A stretch of DNA of 64,000 nt, taken from the NCBI RefSeq assembly GCF_001428045.1, contig NZ_LMSD01000008.1, positions 1-64,000 of the forward strand, written 5' to 3'. The number at the start of each line of letters is the position of its first letter. The first letter of the stretch is position 1. Below are positions 7,171-16,640 of this stretch, piece by piece. The notes under the pieces were generated by a model, which searched no databases, was not told the DNA's origin, and worked only from the letters and a program-made list of their open reading frames with translations. Origin of the DNA: Paenibacillus sp. Soil750. GTDB taxonomy: Bacteria > Bacillota > Bacilli > Paenibacillales > NBRC-103111. The position numbers and the translations under genes are program-made.

Positions 7171-8640
7171 ATGAAGATCACACGGAAGCAAGTCAATGAC
7201 ATGAGTCAAGAAGCGTTCATTGCAGCGTTTGGTCCGCTGTTTGAACACTCGCCTTGGGTGGCAGGACGGGCTGAAGGATCTCGGCCGTTTGCTGGAATCA
7301 TGGATATGATGAGTGTCCTTGAACAAGAGGTAGAGCGAGCGAGTCGTGAAGAGCAGCTGGCGCTGCTTCGGGCTCATCCTGATCTAGGTACACGCGTCCG
7401 GATGACCGATCACTCGGTTCAGGAGCAGTCAGGTGCCGGTCTCAACCAGTTAACCCCAGAAGAATACGAACAGTTTCTTTCTTTAAATAAACAGTACACA
7501 GACCGATTCGAGTTCCCTTTTATCATGGCGGTGAAGGGTCAGACCAAGGATACAATACGCGAGGCGTTAGGTCATCGTATACAAGGAACTCTGGAAGTGG
7601 AGCTGCTTACCGCACTACAAGAGGTTTGTAAGATTGGGCGATTCCGCCTGGCAGATATCGTGATGAATGAAAAGGAGGAGAAAGCGATGGAACAAGCAAA
7701 AGGCGCAGAGAGAATCATGTACTACGGGAAAGGTGATGTTTGGGTCTATCGTTCCTATGCCAAGCCGCTCACGAATATCACGCTGATTCCGGAATCGGGT
7801 TTCACAGGGCGAGATAATGTGCTGTTCGGCATGAATATTAAAGTAGCAGTGAGCGGAGAGAAGCTGTTCACATCATTTAGCGAGGGAGATAACACCAATG
7901 TTGTAGCTACGGATTCGATGAAGAACTTCATTTTACGCAAAGCAGGTGAGTATGAAGGATCTACAGCAGAAGGATTTCTGGCTTTCGCGAGCCGGCTCTT
8001 CCTTGAGAAGTATCCATGGATGACGGGGATCAAAATGAGTGCGGATCAGGTGGCATTTGAAACGTTGCCGGTACCAGGCTCAAATGGCTTCGAAGCAGGA
8101 GACTTGGTGTATCGCTATTCTCAAAATGAACATCCAACCGCATTCGTGGAGCTCGTTCGGGTTGCAGACGATATCGTCCTCGCCGATCACTCTGCTGGCA
8201 TAGCCGATCTTAAACTGATCAAAGTCAAAGGAAGTTCGTTCGCTGGTTTCGTTCGTGATGAGTACACGACACTACCAGAATCGTCGGATCGCCCTCTGTT
8301 TATATTCCTAGACATCGCATGGAGCTATGAATCAGCTGAAGATGCTTTCGATGCTGATCTAGGGCGGTACGTAGCCGCTGAGCAAATTCGTGATATTGCG
8401 CATACCGTATTCCATGAGCAGCATTCGCCATCGATCCAAAACCTCATTTATCGCATCGGGCAACGTTCGTTACTGCGCTTCCCGCAGTTGAAAGAAATTC
8501 GCTTCGAGTCCAATAATCGGACGTGGGAAACGATTCTAGAGGAAGTTTCTGCTGGGGAAGGCAAAGTGTTTACTGAGCCTAGACCGCCGTATGGTTTCCA
8601 AGGTTTTTCGATGACAAAACGTGATCTGGAGGGCCTATGA
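7171..8640 (+). CDS. pucL: OHCU decarboxylase-uricase fusion
   Basis: A 489-residue fusion like B. subtilis PucL. Residues 1-165 form the 2-oxo-4-hydroxy-4-carboxy-5-ureidoimidazoline decarboxylase domain, with the catalytic motif HPDLGTR near residue 68. Residues 175-489 form uricase, with VVATDSMKN near 246 (the conserved Thr-Asp pair) and SPSIQNLIYRIG near 420. The enzyme oxidises urate to 5-hydroxyisourate and later converts OHCU to S-allantoin; PucM, encoded next, carries out the step between. It begins the operon and overlaps pucM by four bases. Confidence 0.95.
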   Translation: MKITRKQVNDMSQEAFIAAFGPLFEHSPWVAGRAEGSRPFAGIMDMMSVLEQEVERASREEQLALLRAHPDLGTRVRMTDHSVQEQSGAGLNQLTPEEYEQFLSLNKQYTDRFEFPFIMAVKGQTKDTIREALGHRIQGTLEVELLTALQEVCKIGRFRLADIVMNEKEEKAMEQAKGAERIMYYGKGDVWVYRSYAKPLTNITLIPESGFTGRDNVLFGMNIKVAVSGEKLFTSFSEGDNTNVVATDSMKNFILRKAGEYEGSTAEGFLAFASRLFLEKYPWMTGIKMSADQVAFETLPVPGSNGFEAGDLVYRYSQNEHPTAFVELVRVADDIVLADHSAGIADLKLIKVKGSSFAGFVRDEYTTLPESSDRPLFIFLDIAWSYESAEDAFDADLGRYVAAEQIRDIAHTVFHEQHSPSIQNLIYRIGQRSLLRFPQLKEIRFESNNRTWETILEEVSAGEGKVFTEPRPPYGFQGFSMTKRDLEGL

Positions 8641-8993
8641 GGGTAGGGATTACTTCGCACGTTCTGGATGTAAGCAGCGGCCAACCAGCGGTTGGCGTGA
8701 GAATCGACTTGTTCCGGCTTGAAGGAGGCGTAGCAGCGATGCTCCGCTCCGATGTTACGAACACAGATGGCAGATTGCCAGGGCCGATGCTGAGTGGGGA
8801 TGATTTTACAAAAGGGACGTATGAGCTTCTCTTCCATGTAGGTGACTACTTCAGAGGGAGGGGTGTGGAGCTCCCTGAGCCGGCATTTCTAGATCAAGTA
8901 CCGATTCGTTTCGGTATTGCGGATAACACTTGCCACTATCACGTTCCCTTATTAATTGCACCGTGGGGGTATAACACGTATCGCGGGAGTTAA
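8637..8993 (+). CDS. pucM: 5-Hydroxyisourate hydrolase (transthyretin-like)
   Basis: The 118-residue protein has all hallmarks of HIU hydrolase: HVLD near residue 7, a conserved Arg in the early beta strand, and the C-terminal tetrapeptide YRGS that separates these enzymes from true transthyretins. It hydrolyses 5-hydroxyisourate to OHCU between the two PucL reactions. Its ATG overlaps the pucL stop, consistent with coupled synthesis of consecutive enzymes. Confidence 0.96.
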   Translation: MRVGITSHVLDVSSGQPAVGVRIDLFRLEGGVAAMLRSDVTNTDGRLPGPMLSGDDFTKGTYELLFHVGDYFRGRGVELPEPAFLDQVPIRFGIADNTCHYHVPLLIAPWGYNTYRGS

Positions 8994-9049
8994 TGCAAAG
9001 AAGTCAGCGTTAATTGAATAGAGAGAGCTTCGAGGGAGGGTTTCGTAGG

Positions 9050-10441
9050 ATGAATCGATTGGATCTTATCATTCGCAAAGGGACTGTGGTCCTGCAAGAT
9101 GAGTGTCGACAGCTGGATATTGGCATACAGAACGGCAAAATTGCAGCATTAGGCGAAAACCTCGTTGTCTCGGAGCAAACACCTGTTTATGACGCAGAAG
9201 GCTTAACGATCCTGCCGGGCATGATTGATGCTCATGTTCATTTCAATGAACCTGCTCTTGGTCATTGGGAGGGTTTCGTCACAGGCTCAGCCTCGCTAGC
9301 TGCTGGCGGATGCACAACCTACATCGATATGCCGCTCAATGGTGTTCCGCCAACCGTTCGGCTTAGTGCCTTAGAGCTGAAATTGGACGCAGCCGAGGGG
9401 CAATCCCATGTTGATTATGCCCTGTGGGGCGGGCTCGTTCCTGGCAATATAGGCGAGCTAGAGGCACTGGCTCAAGCGGGGGTGATTGGTTTCAAAGCCT
9501 TCATGTCCTGCCCAGGCGGAGAGGGAGATGATATTTTCACGGAGGTAGACGATGAGACGTTAGTTAACGGCATGAAAGAAATTGCGCGCTTAGGTCTAGT
9601 GCTCGCTCTTCATGCTGAGAGCGAGGAAATCGTCTCCAAGCTCGCAGAGGAGGCTGCCCAAGCAGGCAAGCGCAGCGCATTGGATTTCATCGCGACAAGG
9701 CCGATTGCTGCTGAAGTAGAAGCTGTAAACCGTGCATTGGGCTATGCGAAGCAGACAGGCTGTAAGCTGCATTTCGTACATATCTCTTCCGCAGAAGCGG
9801 TGCAGGTCATTACGGAGGCGAAGGCAGAGGGCATGGACGTTACGGTGGAAACGTGCCCGCACTATTTGACGCTAACGGACGTGGAGGTCGAACGCCTAGG
9901 ACCTGTTGCAAAATGTGCGCCACCGATCCGCACAGTGGAAGATCAGGCTCGTCTGTGGGCAGAGGTGAAGGCAGGTCGGCTCGACATCATCGCATCGGAT
10001 CACTCTCCTTCACCTAAGCATATGAAGCAGGGGGATTTCTTCGCAGCATGGGGCGGCATTTCGGGAGCGCAAAGCTCGCTTGAGCTCATGTTGCACGAAG
10101 GCCATCTCCGCAGAGGAATTCCTCTGCCAGAGCTCGCTCGTTTGCTAGCGCTAGAGCCAGCTAAGCGCTTCGGGCTATATCCTCGCAAGGGGGAAATCGC
10201 CATAGGCGCTGACGCGGATCTAGCTTTGGTGGATTTGGCAGGGAGCTATACGCTGCAAGAGAGTGACCTGCTTTATCGCCATAAGCAAAGTCCTTATGTA
10301 GGCAAAACGTTCGGCTGCAGCGTGAAGGCAACTTTCCTGCGGGGCGTTAACGTGTACGAAAGAGGCGTGGGAGTTGGAGCAGCGTTAGAGGGAGCTTGGT
10401 TGCGTCACAGTGCATCGATCGGAGGCGGGTTAGATGGCTAA
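9050..10441 (+). CDS. pucH: Allantoinase
   Basis: A 463-residue amidohydrolase that opens allantoin to allantoate. It shows DAHVHFNEP (metal ligands, about residue 60), GFKAFMS near residue 148 (the lysine normally carboxylated to bridge the two metals), HAES, HFVHISS and SDHSPS. I place the start at ATG 9050, which follows GAGGGAGGG; the frame is open upstream to TTG 9014, but that codon has no ribosome site. The end overlaps the next gene by eight bases. Confidence 0.94.
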   Translation: MNRLDLIIRKGTVVLQDECRQLDIGIQNGKIAALGENLVVSEQTPVYDAEGLTILPGMIDAHVHFNEPALGHWEGFVTGSASLAAGGCTTYIDMPLNGVPPTVRLSALELKLDAAEGQSHVDYALWGGLVPGNIGELEALAQAGVIGFKAFMSCPGGEGDDIFTEVDDETLVNGMKEIARLGLVLALHAESEEIVSKLAEEAAQAGKRSALDFIATRPIAAEVEAVNRALGYAKQTGCKLHFVHISSAEAVQVITEAKAEGMDVTVETCPHYLTLTDVEVERLGPVAKCAPPIRTVEDQARLWAEVKAGRLDIIASDHSPSPKHMKQGDFFAAWGGISGAQSSLELMLHEGHLRRGIPLPELARLLALEPAKRFGLYPRKGEIAIGADADLALVDLAGSYTLQESDLLYRHKQSPYVGKTFGCSVKATFLRGVNVYERGVGVGAALEGAWLRHSASIGGGLDG

Positions 10442-11726
10442 AATGAAAGGGCACCCACAGGAAGAAATGCTAGCTCAATACGGGGAGCGTATGCTGCTAG
10501 CTTTGGAGTGGTTGGCGACCTTCGGCGCCGATCCGGAAGGCGGTGTGACCCGACTTTTGTATGCAGAGCCTTGGCTTAAGGCGCAATTAGCACTGATAGA
10601 CAACATGCAAAGCATGGGGCTTAAGGCAGATTTTGATGAAATCGGCAATGTGTACGGTAAATTGCAAGGATCGGACCCATCGTTAAAGCCGATGCTTACA
10701 GGTTCACATATCGATACTGTCAAAAACGGTGGGAAATACGATGGAGCCTATGGTGTCATCGCATCGATGATGGCGCTTGGTTATTTGAAGGCCGTATACG
10801 GGGCACCGAAACGGACCTTGGAGATGGTCTCCTTTTGCGAGGAAGAGGGGAGTCGGTTTCCATTGGCTTATTGGGGCTCCGGTCATGTGACAGGAGTACT
10901 TTCCTTAGCTGAAGGCGCAGGCCTTGCTGATCCAGAGGGTGTGACGTTACTCGAGGCGATGGAGCGCGCGGGCTTTGACATAGATCAGGGCCAGCTCCAA
11001 CCAGCGAAACGTGATGACATAGGCGGATATATTGAAATTCATATTGAGCAAGGCGCAGTCCTTGAGTTTAAAGAGAAGCAGATTGGTGTTGTAACAGCCA
11101 TTGTTGGCCAAATTCGAATGACTGTCGTCGTTACGGGGATACCCAATCATGCGGGAACGACCCCAATGACAATGCGCAAAGATGCGCTGGCTGCGGCTGC
11201 CGAAATGGTCGCGCTAACAGAGAAGATGGCACTTGCGGAGGGTGAACCTTTGGTAGCCACTGTAGGGCGCTTAGAAGTGAAGCGTGGAACATCGAATGTG
11301 GTGCCTGGTGAGGTCGAATTTACGTTGGATATTAGGCATACTGACAAGCGAAAGATTGAGGATTTTCGTGCGGAGCTGATATCGCGGTTTGTGGAAATCG
11401 CCGTGCGAAGAGAACTTTATATAGATACAGTGGAACATCTAAATGCCTTACCAGTGGCCATGGATAGCGGGATATCGGCAGAAATTGAGGCTGCCTGCGA
11501 TTTCTATGGCTACGAGCATATCCACATGCCAAGCGGGGCGGGACATGATGCTCAACTATTCGGACCGATCTGTCCGTCGGCCATGATTTTCGTACCAAGT
11601 CGGGCAGGCATTAGTCATAATCCCAAAGAGTTCACGAAGCCGGATGATCTTATTGTCGGCTTTCAGACACTCGTTCATGTGTTATATCAATACGGCTACG
11701 GGGGAAAAGCAGATGAGAACTTATAA
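10434..11726 (+). CDS. pucF: Allantoate amidohydrolase (M20 family)
   Basis: A 430-residue M20-type metal hydrolase of the allantoate amidohydrolase/N-carbamoylase group. Visible motifs are GSHIDTVKNGGKYDGAYG (first metal ligands, about residue 85), CEEEGSRFP (catalytic and bridging glutamates, about 135), EIHIEQG (about 205) and SGAGHDAQ near the C terminus. It releases ammonia and CO2 from allantoate to give S-ureidoglycine, the substrate of the aminotransferase encoded next. It overlaps both neighbours, so the operon is tightly packed. Confidence 0.93.
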   Translation: MAKMKGHPQEEMLAQYGERMLLALEWLATFGADPEGGVTRLLYAEPWLKAQLALIDNMQSMGLKADFDEIGNVYGKLQGSDPSLKPMLTGSHIDTVKNGGKYDGAYGVIASMMALGYLKAVYGAPKRTLEMVSFCEEEGSRFPLAYWGSGHVTGVLSLAEGAGLADPEGVTLLEAMERAGFDIDQGQLQPAKRDDIGGYIEIHIEQGAVLEFKEKQIGVVTAIVGQIRMTVVVTGIPNHAGTTPMTMRKDALAAAAEMVALTEKMALAEGEPLVATVGRLEVKRGTSNVVPGEVEFTLDIRHTDKRKIEDFRAELISRFVEIAVRRELYIDTVEHLNALPVAMDSGISAEIEAACDFYGYEHIHMPSGAGHDAQLFGPICPSAMIFVPSRAGISHNPKEFTKPDDLIVGFQTLVHVLYQYGYGGKADENL

Positions 11727-12948
11727 AGATTTATCACCATCCCTTCGAACGATTATGACCCCAGGTCCAGTCGAGGTTGACCCTAGGGTGCTGCGTGCGA
11801 TGTCGTACCCCATTCTGGGGCAGTTCGATCCTGAATTTACCGAGCTTATGAATGAAACGATGGAGATGCTTCGGGACGTATTCCAAACGAATAATCAATG
11901 GGCGTTCCCGATCGATGGGACTTCCCGTTCAGGTATAGAGGCTGTGCTGGTAAGCATCATCGAGCCAAGAGATAAAGTACTCGTTCCGATCTACGGACGA
12001 TTTGGAAATTTACTGGTAGAAATTGCCGAGCGCTGTGGGGCTGAAGTGGCAATTATTGAGCAGGAATGGGGAGCCGTGTTCGATCCTATTGACATCATTA
12101 CAGCCATCGAGCGGGAGAAGCCCACCATCGTGGCCATGGTTCACGGTGAAACGTCGACAGGCTGTATCCAAAAGTTCGATGGGATAGGGGCAGCTTGCCG
12201 AGAAATGGACGCCCTTCTCGTCGTGGATGCTGTAGCGACCATTGGTGGTGTTCCCGTGAAAACCGACGAATGGCTGCTGGATGCGGTGATAGGCGGCACG
12301 CAAAAATGTTTATCCGTTCCATCAGGCATGTCACCGATTACGTACAACGATCGTATCGAAGCGAAGGTCATGCGCCGTAAAACGATCGAACGGGGATTGC
12401 GGGAGAAGGGTGCTCCTATTTCCTCGGTTAAAGCTGTGGCGAGTAACTATTTCGATCTCGGCATGCTGCAGGATTACTGGAGTCCAAAGCGGTTAAATCA
12501 CCATACAGAGGCTACGACGATGTTATATGCACTACGTGAAGGTTTACGCATTGTGCTGCAGGAGGGACTGGAAGAGCGATTCTCCCGCCATAAGCGTCAT
12601 GAAGCAGCTTTGGTTGCTGGTTTGCAGGCGATGGGATTGACGTTGTACGGCGATCCACTGTGTAAGCTGCCAGTAGTAACTTGTATACGTATTCCCAGCG
12701 GGGTTGATGGAGAAGCCGTTCGATCCATGCTGCTGAACAGCTTCGGCATTGAAATTGCCTCTTCCTTCGGTCCATTGAAGGGACAGATTTGGCGCATCGG
12801 TACGATGGGTTTTAGCTGTAACCAGAAAAATGTGCTCCATGTCCTTGGGGCGCTAGAAGCAACACTTCATTGGTATGGTGTGGATGTATCTGTCGGGAAG
12901 GCGCTGCAAGCTGCACTAGCCGTATATGCTCATAAACGGGAGGAATAA
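11713..12948 (+). CDS. pucG: S-ureidoglycine-glyoxylate aminotransferase
   Basis: A 411-residue class V aminotransferase like B. subtilis PucG (416 residues). It starts MRTYKDLSPSLRTIMTPGPVEVDP and has the PLP-binding lysine in GGTQKCLSVPSG. PucG moves the amino group of ureidoglycine to glyoxylate, producing glycine and oxalurate. The start is ATG 11713 after GGGGG; the open frame reaches back to 11644, deep inside pucF, and that longer start is unlikely. The real overlap with pucF is 14 bp. Confidence 0.92.
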   Translation: MRTYKDLSPSLRTIMTPGPVEVDPRVLRAMSYPILGQFDPEFTELMNETMEMLRDVFQTNNQWAFPIDGTSRSGIEAVLVSIIEPRDKVLVPIYGRFGNLLVEIAERCGAEVAIIEQEWGAVFDPIDIITAIEREKPTIVAMVHGETSTGCIQKFDGIGAACREMDALLVVDAVATIGGVPVKTDEWLLDAVIGGTQKCLSVPSGMSPITYNDRIEAKVMRRKTIERGLREKGAPISSVKAVASNYFDLGMLQDYWSPKRLNHHTEATTMLYALREGLRIVLQEGLEERFSRHKRHEAALVAGLQAMGLTLYGDPLCKLPVVTCIRIPSGVDGEAVRSMLLNSFGIEIASSFGPLKGQIWRIGTMGFSCNQKNVLHVLGALEATLHWYGVDVSVGKALQAALAVYAHKREE

Positions 12949-12950
12949 TC

Positions 12951-14546
12951 ATGCTAAACATCATGCCACGAGCAGAGCGAGCCATGATTGCTACGCCACA
13001 TTATTTGGCTAGTTCCGTGGGGAGTGCGATTTTACAGCAAGGCGGCAATGCCTTTGATGCAGCAATTGCCATTAGCGCGACCCTAGGTGTCGTTTACCCG
13101 CATATGACGGGGCTTGGGGGAGATGCTTTTTTCCTCATGCATGAGGCGGCAACTGGCACTTATACCGGATTTAATGGGAGCGGGAAGTCCGCTGCGAGGG
13201 CGACACCTGATTTTTATAGAGAGCAAGGGATGGATCAGATTCCACAGCGCGGCATTTTAAGCGCAATAACAGTGCCGGGTATGGTGGATGCTTGGTGGCA
13301 GGTGTGGGAAAAACACGGCAAGCTTCCTTGGGCGAACTTATTGGATGCAGCTATTGGCTATGCGGAAAAAGGGTTCCCGATCTCCCGTAACTTACTGTTC
13401 TGGATGCGTAAAGATGAGCCGTTCATTCGGGCTTCTGTGCAGCTAAGTGATTTGTATATGCGAGATGGTGAGCTTCTGAAGGAAGGCGATCGGCTGATTC
13501 AGCCTGACATGGCAAGAACGCTGCGTTCCATCCAGCAAGAAGGTAGAGATGTGTTCTACTCGGGCTCGCTCATGCAGACCATTGTGGATAACGTGAAGCT
13601 GGATGGTGGGCTGCTTACGGAAGAAGATTTCCGCAGCTTCGCTGGTGAATGGGTTGAGCCCCTATCAACGACATATCGTGGATACGACATTTATCAAATG
13701 CCGCCGAACTCGCAAGGGTTCACAGCGCTCATGATGATGAATATGTTAGAACATATCGATATGGCAGCTGTGCCTAGAGCATCGGCGAACTTTTACCATC
13801 TGATGTCGGAAGTGATCAAGAAGGCGTTCAAGGACCGCGATCGTTTTTTAACGGATCCACATTTTAGAGAGATACCGCTCCAAAGATTGTTGTCGAAATC
13901 GTATGCGCAGGAGCTTTGGAGTGAGATTCAGGCGAATCCATTGAAGGTTAGTGAGCATCTTTCACCAGCGATTGGTCAGGATACTGCCTATGCGGCTGTT
14001 GTAGATGAAGAGGGGAATTCGGTTTCTTTTATCCAAAGTCTCTATTTCGATTTCGGGGCAGCTTACGTACCTGGGGATACAGGCATTATTATGCAAAATC
14101 GCGGCTCATTCTTCTCACTTGATCCTGCCTGTGCGAATGTGTTGGAACCACGTAAAAGATCGTTCCATACATTGATGCCCGCCATGGTAAGTAAGGCCGG
14201 AAAGCCTTATATGCTATTCGGCACGCAAGGTGGAGAAGGGCAGCCACAGACGCAGCTTTCGATACTTACGGGGGTATTGGATTACGGTTTATCGATTCAG
14301 GAAGCCATTTCACTACCACGTTGGGTATATGGACGTACTTGGGGAGAAGATGGGGATGCGCTGAAGCTGGAGCATCGGCTTGAACCCGAGGTATATACAA
14401 AACTCAAGCAATGGGGACATCGCGTGGAGCCCGTGAATTCGTGGGATGGCATTATGGGGCAAGCGCAGGGCATTCTCATTGATGAGCAGGGGTTCATGAG
14501 TGGGGCGGCTGATCCGCGTGGTGATGGGTTGGCGATTGGCTGGTAG
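12951..14546 (+). CDS. Gamma-glutamyltransferase-fold Ntn hydrolase, possible oxamate amidohydrolase
   Basis: This 531-residue protein belongs to the gamma-glutamyltransferase family: GGNAFDAAIA near residue 27, HMTGLGGDAF near 51 and the autocleavage region GQDTAYAAVVDEEGNSVS near 345, where the threonine should become the new N terminus of the small subunit. No signal peptide is seen, unlike secreted Ggt. Klebsiella HpxW has the same fold and hydrolyses oxamate made from oxalurate. Lying directly after pucG, which makes oxalurate, this gene is a good HpxW candidate by inference. RBS GGGAGG precedes the ATG. Confidence 0.8.
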   Translation: MLNIMPRAERAMIATPHYLASSVGSAILQQGGNAFDAAIAISATLGVVYPHMTGLGGDAFFLMHEAATGTYTGFNGSGKSAARATPDFYREQGMDQIPQRGILSAITVPGMVDAWWQVWEKHGKLPWANLLDAAIGYAEKGFPISRNLLFWMRKDEPFIRASVQLSDLYMRDGELLKEGDRLIQPDMARTLRSIQQEGRDVFYSGSLMQTIVDNVKLDGGLLTEEDFRSFAGEWVEPLSTTYRGYDIYQMPPNSQGFTALMMMNMLEHIDMAAVPRASANFYHLMSEVIKKAFKDRDRFLTDPHFREIPLQRLLSKSYAQELWSEIQANPLKVSEHLSPAIGQDTAYAAVVDEEGNSVSFIQSLYFDFGAAYVPGDTGIIMQNRGSFFSLDPACANVLEPRKRSFHTLMPAMVSKAGKPYMLFGTQGGEGQPQTQLSILTGVLDYGLSIQEAISLPRWVYGRTWGEDGDALKLEHRLEPEVYTKLKQWGHRVEPVNSWDGIMGQAQGILIDEQGFMSGAADPRGDGLAIGW

Positions 14547-14632
14547 CAAGGGATAGAACTGGGAGATCACAAGGTGTGAAAGGAAAGGGATAAGTGTCAG
14601 GTAGCATTTATAAATAGAAGGAGCGATGAGCG

Positions 14633-15649
14633 ATGGAGGCCTATGACATTTTGCAAGCTGTGGAAAATAATACGGGAGCTCGTGTATTAGCGACAGTGAT
14701 TCATGTGGAAGGTCACGCTTATCGCAAGCAAGGAACTGTCATGCTGTTAATGGCAGATGGAAGCACGGTAGGGACCATTTCTCCGGGGTGTTTGGAAGGT
14801 GATCTTGCTGCTTACGTACCAGGCGTGTGGGAATCGCAGAAACCGCAAATGGTCGAATACGACATGAGGCCTGCCGATGATTTTGGTTGGGGGGAGACGA
14901 TTGGGTGCGGCGGGTTGATCCGTATTTTGCTTGAGCCACTTGCTGGAGAGCTGCTGGTTAACCTGCTGGTCGTGAAAGACAGATTGGATCATGGTGAAGT
15001 TGTGGAGCTCATCCGCACCTATGCCGATGGGTATTCAGATATTAGATATGCGCTGCAGGGATCAGGTATAGAAGAGGAAGGGTTTTCCGCAACTTCAGTT
15101 GTGAGAGAGCCGTTTCGCTTAGTAACCAGTACGCTGTTTATGCCAAAGCCAAGAGTCATTGTGTTCGGTGCGAATCCGGATGCGATCCCGCTCGTACAAA
15201 TGGCAGCAAGCAGTGGTTTTCGTGTGGTGGTCGCGGATTGGCGTGAATCGTTCTGCAACGCAGAGCGGTTTCCAGGGGTAGAAACGATGGTTGCTTTTCC
15301 AGAGTCGTTAGTCGAAAAGCTTGCGCTGAATGAGCGAGACTACGTCGTGATCATGAGCCATCAGTTCGAGAAGGACACCGCCTTCTTCCGAGGCATTATG
15401 GCTTATCACTTACACTATCTCGGCATTATGGGCTCGAAGGAGCGTACGGCGAGAATGCTGGAAGGTTTCGAGCGCCCCGACTGGCTGCATGCGCCAATCG
15501 GTTTAAACATCGGCTCGGAAGGCGCGTTCGAGAATGCGGTTAGCATTGTATCTGAGCTGATTGCGATCAAGCGTGGCAAACATGGAGCGGGTGTGTGGTC
15601 AGCGTCCTTAGCTCATGGGCGGGACGTAGGGAGCTTTTGCTCATGGTGA
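14633..15649 (+). CDS. pucA: XdhC-family molybdenum cofactor insertion protein
   Basis: A 338-residue XdhC/CoxI protein. The N-terminal domain holds HAYRKQGTVMLL and SPGCLEGDL; the C-terminal part is a Rossmann-like domain beginning PRVIVFGANPDAIPL near residue 173. XdhC proteins bind molybdenum cofactor and deliver it, sulfurated, to xanthine dehydrogenase. The gene has its own RBS (AGAAGGAG) 86 bp after the preceding gene and overlaps pucB by seven bases. Confidence 0.9.
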   Translation: MEAYDILQAVENNTGARVLATVIHVEGHAYRKQGTVMLLMADGSTVGTISPGCLEGDLAAYVPGVWESQKPQMVEYDMRPADDFGWGETIGCGGLIRILLEPLAGELLVNLLVVKDRLDHGEVVELIRTYADGYSDIRYALQGSGIEEEGFSATSVVREPFRLVTSTLFMPKPRVIVFGANPDAIPLVQMAASSGFRVVVADWRESFCNAERFPGVETMVAFPESLVEKLALNERDYVVIMSHQFEKDTAFFRGIMAYHLHYLGIMGSKERTARMLEGFERPDWLHAPIGLNIGSEGAFENAVSIVSELIAIKRGKHGAGVWSASLAHGRDVGSFCSW

Positions 15650-16317
15650 AAGCGGTGGAGAAGGTGAAGCCGGAGAAGATAGTGAGATCAGAAAAGAAAA
15701 AAATCGTTGGCGTCTACTTGGCAGCTGGAAGCAGTCGGCGTATGGGGACAGCGAAGCAGTCCCTCGAGTTGGCGGAAGGTATTCGTCTCGGAGGTATTGC
15801 CTTGCTGAAAGCGCTAGGCTGCGCTGCGTTCGAGCAGGTGGTTGTCGTTGTACGCGAAGGCGATACGCTGACGTGGTTGCCGGAAGAGGCTCGTCAAGAG
15901 CTCGAGAGTGGGAGATGCCGAATCGTGGTGTGTCCAGAGGCTAGTCTGGGCATGGCACACTCGCTTCGCACGGGCATTCAAGCGGCAGATGGGCTGAAGG
16001 CTGACGGTGCGATGGTTATGCTGGCTGATCAGCCATTCATCGAGGAAGCTATGTTAGATGGGTTGATTGATGCGTACGAGGCGGGAGTGGAGTACGATTA
16101 TGTTGCTAGTGGCGATAAAGGGATCCCGAAGCCGCCAGTCATTCTAGGGAGCAGAATGTGGTCAGCTATCGCTTCGTTGGAAGGTGATGCTGGCGCGCGA
16201 GCACTGTTTCATTTACCTGCATTTCGCGGGCAGATCATCGAGGCGGCGGATCTGGCATTTATGGATATTGATACCGCCAAGCAATATGAAGAGGCAAAAA
16301 CGATCTACAGACCGTAA
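15643..16317 (+). CDS. pucB: Molybdenum cofactor cytidylyltransferase-like protein (MocA/PucB)
   Basis: A 224-residue nucleotidyltransferase with the NTP-binding signature VYLAAGSSRRMGTAKQSLEL near residue 25, MLADQPF near 125 and a C-terminal GDAGARALF, typical of MobA/MocA-like enzymes that attach CMP to molybdopterin for the xanthine dehydrogenase family. The likely start is ATG 15643 after GTAGGGAGC, overlapping the pucA stop; the frame is open from 15595 without a better start. A weak terminator follows. Confidence 0.87.
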   Translation: MVKAVEKVKPEKIVRSEKKKIVGVYLAAGSSRRMGTAKQSLELAEGIRLGGIALLKALGCAAFEQVVVVVREGDTLTWLPEEARQELESGRCRIVVCPEASLGMAHSLRTGIQAADGLKADGAMVMLADQPFIEEAMLDGLIDAYEAGVEYDYVASGDKGIPKPPVILGSRMWSAIASLEGDAGARALFHLPAFRGQIIEAADLAFMDIDTAKQYEEAKTIYRP

Positions 16318-16344
16318 TAAACGTTAGATTAAGTGACATAAAAT

Positions 16345-16386
16345 TAGCGAGTGAGTGCATTGATACGAATGATGCGCTATTTTTTT
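16345..16386 (+). terminator. Weak terminator after pucB
   Basis: TAGCG (16345) pairs with CGCTA (16375), with a partly paired GCATT / AATG interior, before seven T residues. The stem is imperfect, so read-through into the pucC operon is possible. Confidence 0.45.
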
Positions 16387-16416
16387 ATATAAAAAAACAA
16401 AATGATGTTATGTTAG

Positions 16417-16446
16417 TTGACGTTAATTTCGAATATTGTTTATAGT
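16417..16446 (+). promoter_or_regulatory. Sigma-A promoter of the xanthine dehydrogenase operon
   Basis: TTGACG (16417-16422) and TATAGT (16441-16446) are 18 bp apart. The predicted start near 16453 leaves a leader of about 190 bases that contains the GGAAC palindromes. Confidence 0.6.
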
Positions 16447-16450
16447 AGAT

Positions 16451-16528
16451 CTAATTTACCGGAACGACGTTCCGCAACTTTGTGGAAATGGCGGATTTCG
16501 CCAAAATAGCGGAACCTGGTTCCGTTAG
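16451..16528. repeat. Two-palindrome intergenic element, family C (partial)
   Basis: Two palindromes, GGAAC-GAC-GTTCC (16461) and GGAAC-CTG-GTTCC (16511), are 50 bp apart, the same step as the outer pairs of the four-palindrome elements. TTCC/GGAA and GGCG/CGCC inverted pairs lie between them. No third or fourth unit is found at the expected +62 and +113 positions; a loose GCCG...CGGC pair lies at 16568-16583. It falls in the leader of the xanthine dehydrogenase operon. Confidence 0.6.
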
Positions 16529-16640
16529 ATGGCGCGCAACGCAACGAATATGCTAATCACGCAGCAAGCCGGCTTCTCGCGGCAAACTCAGAACACATAA
16601 CGAGCACGTGGTCATTCTGAATCTCTGAGGAGGGTTGAAT

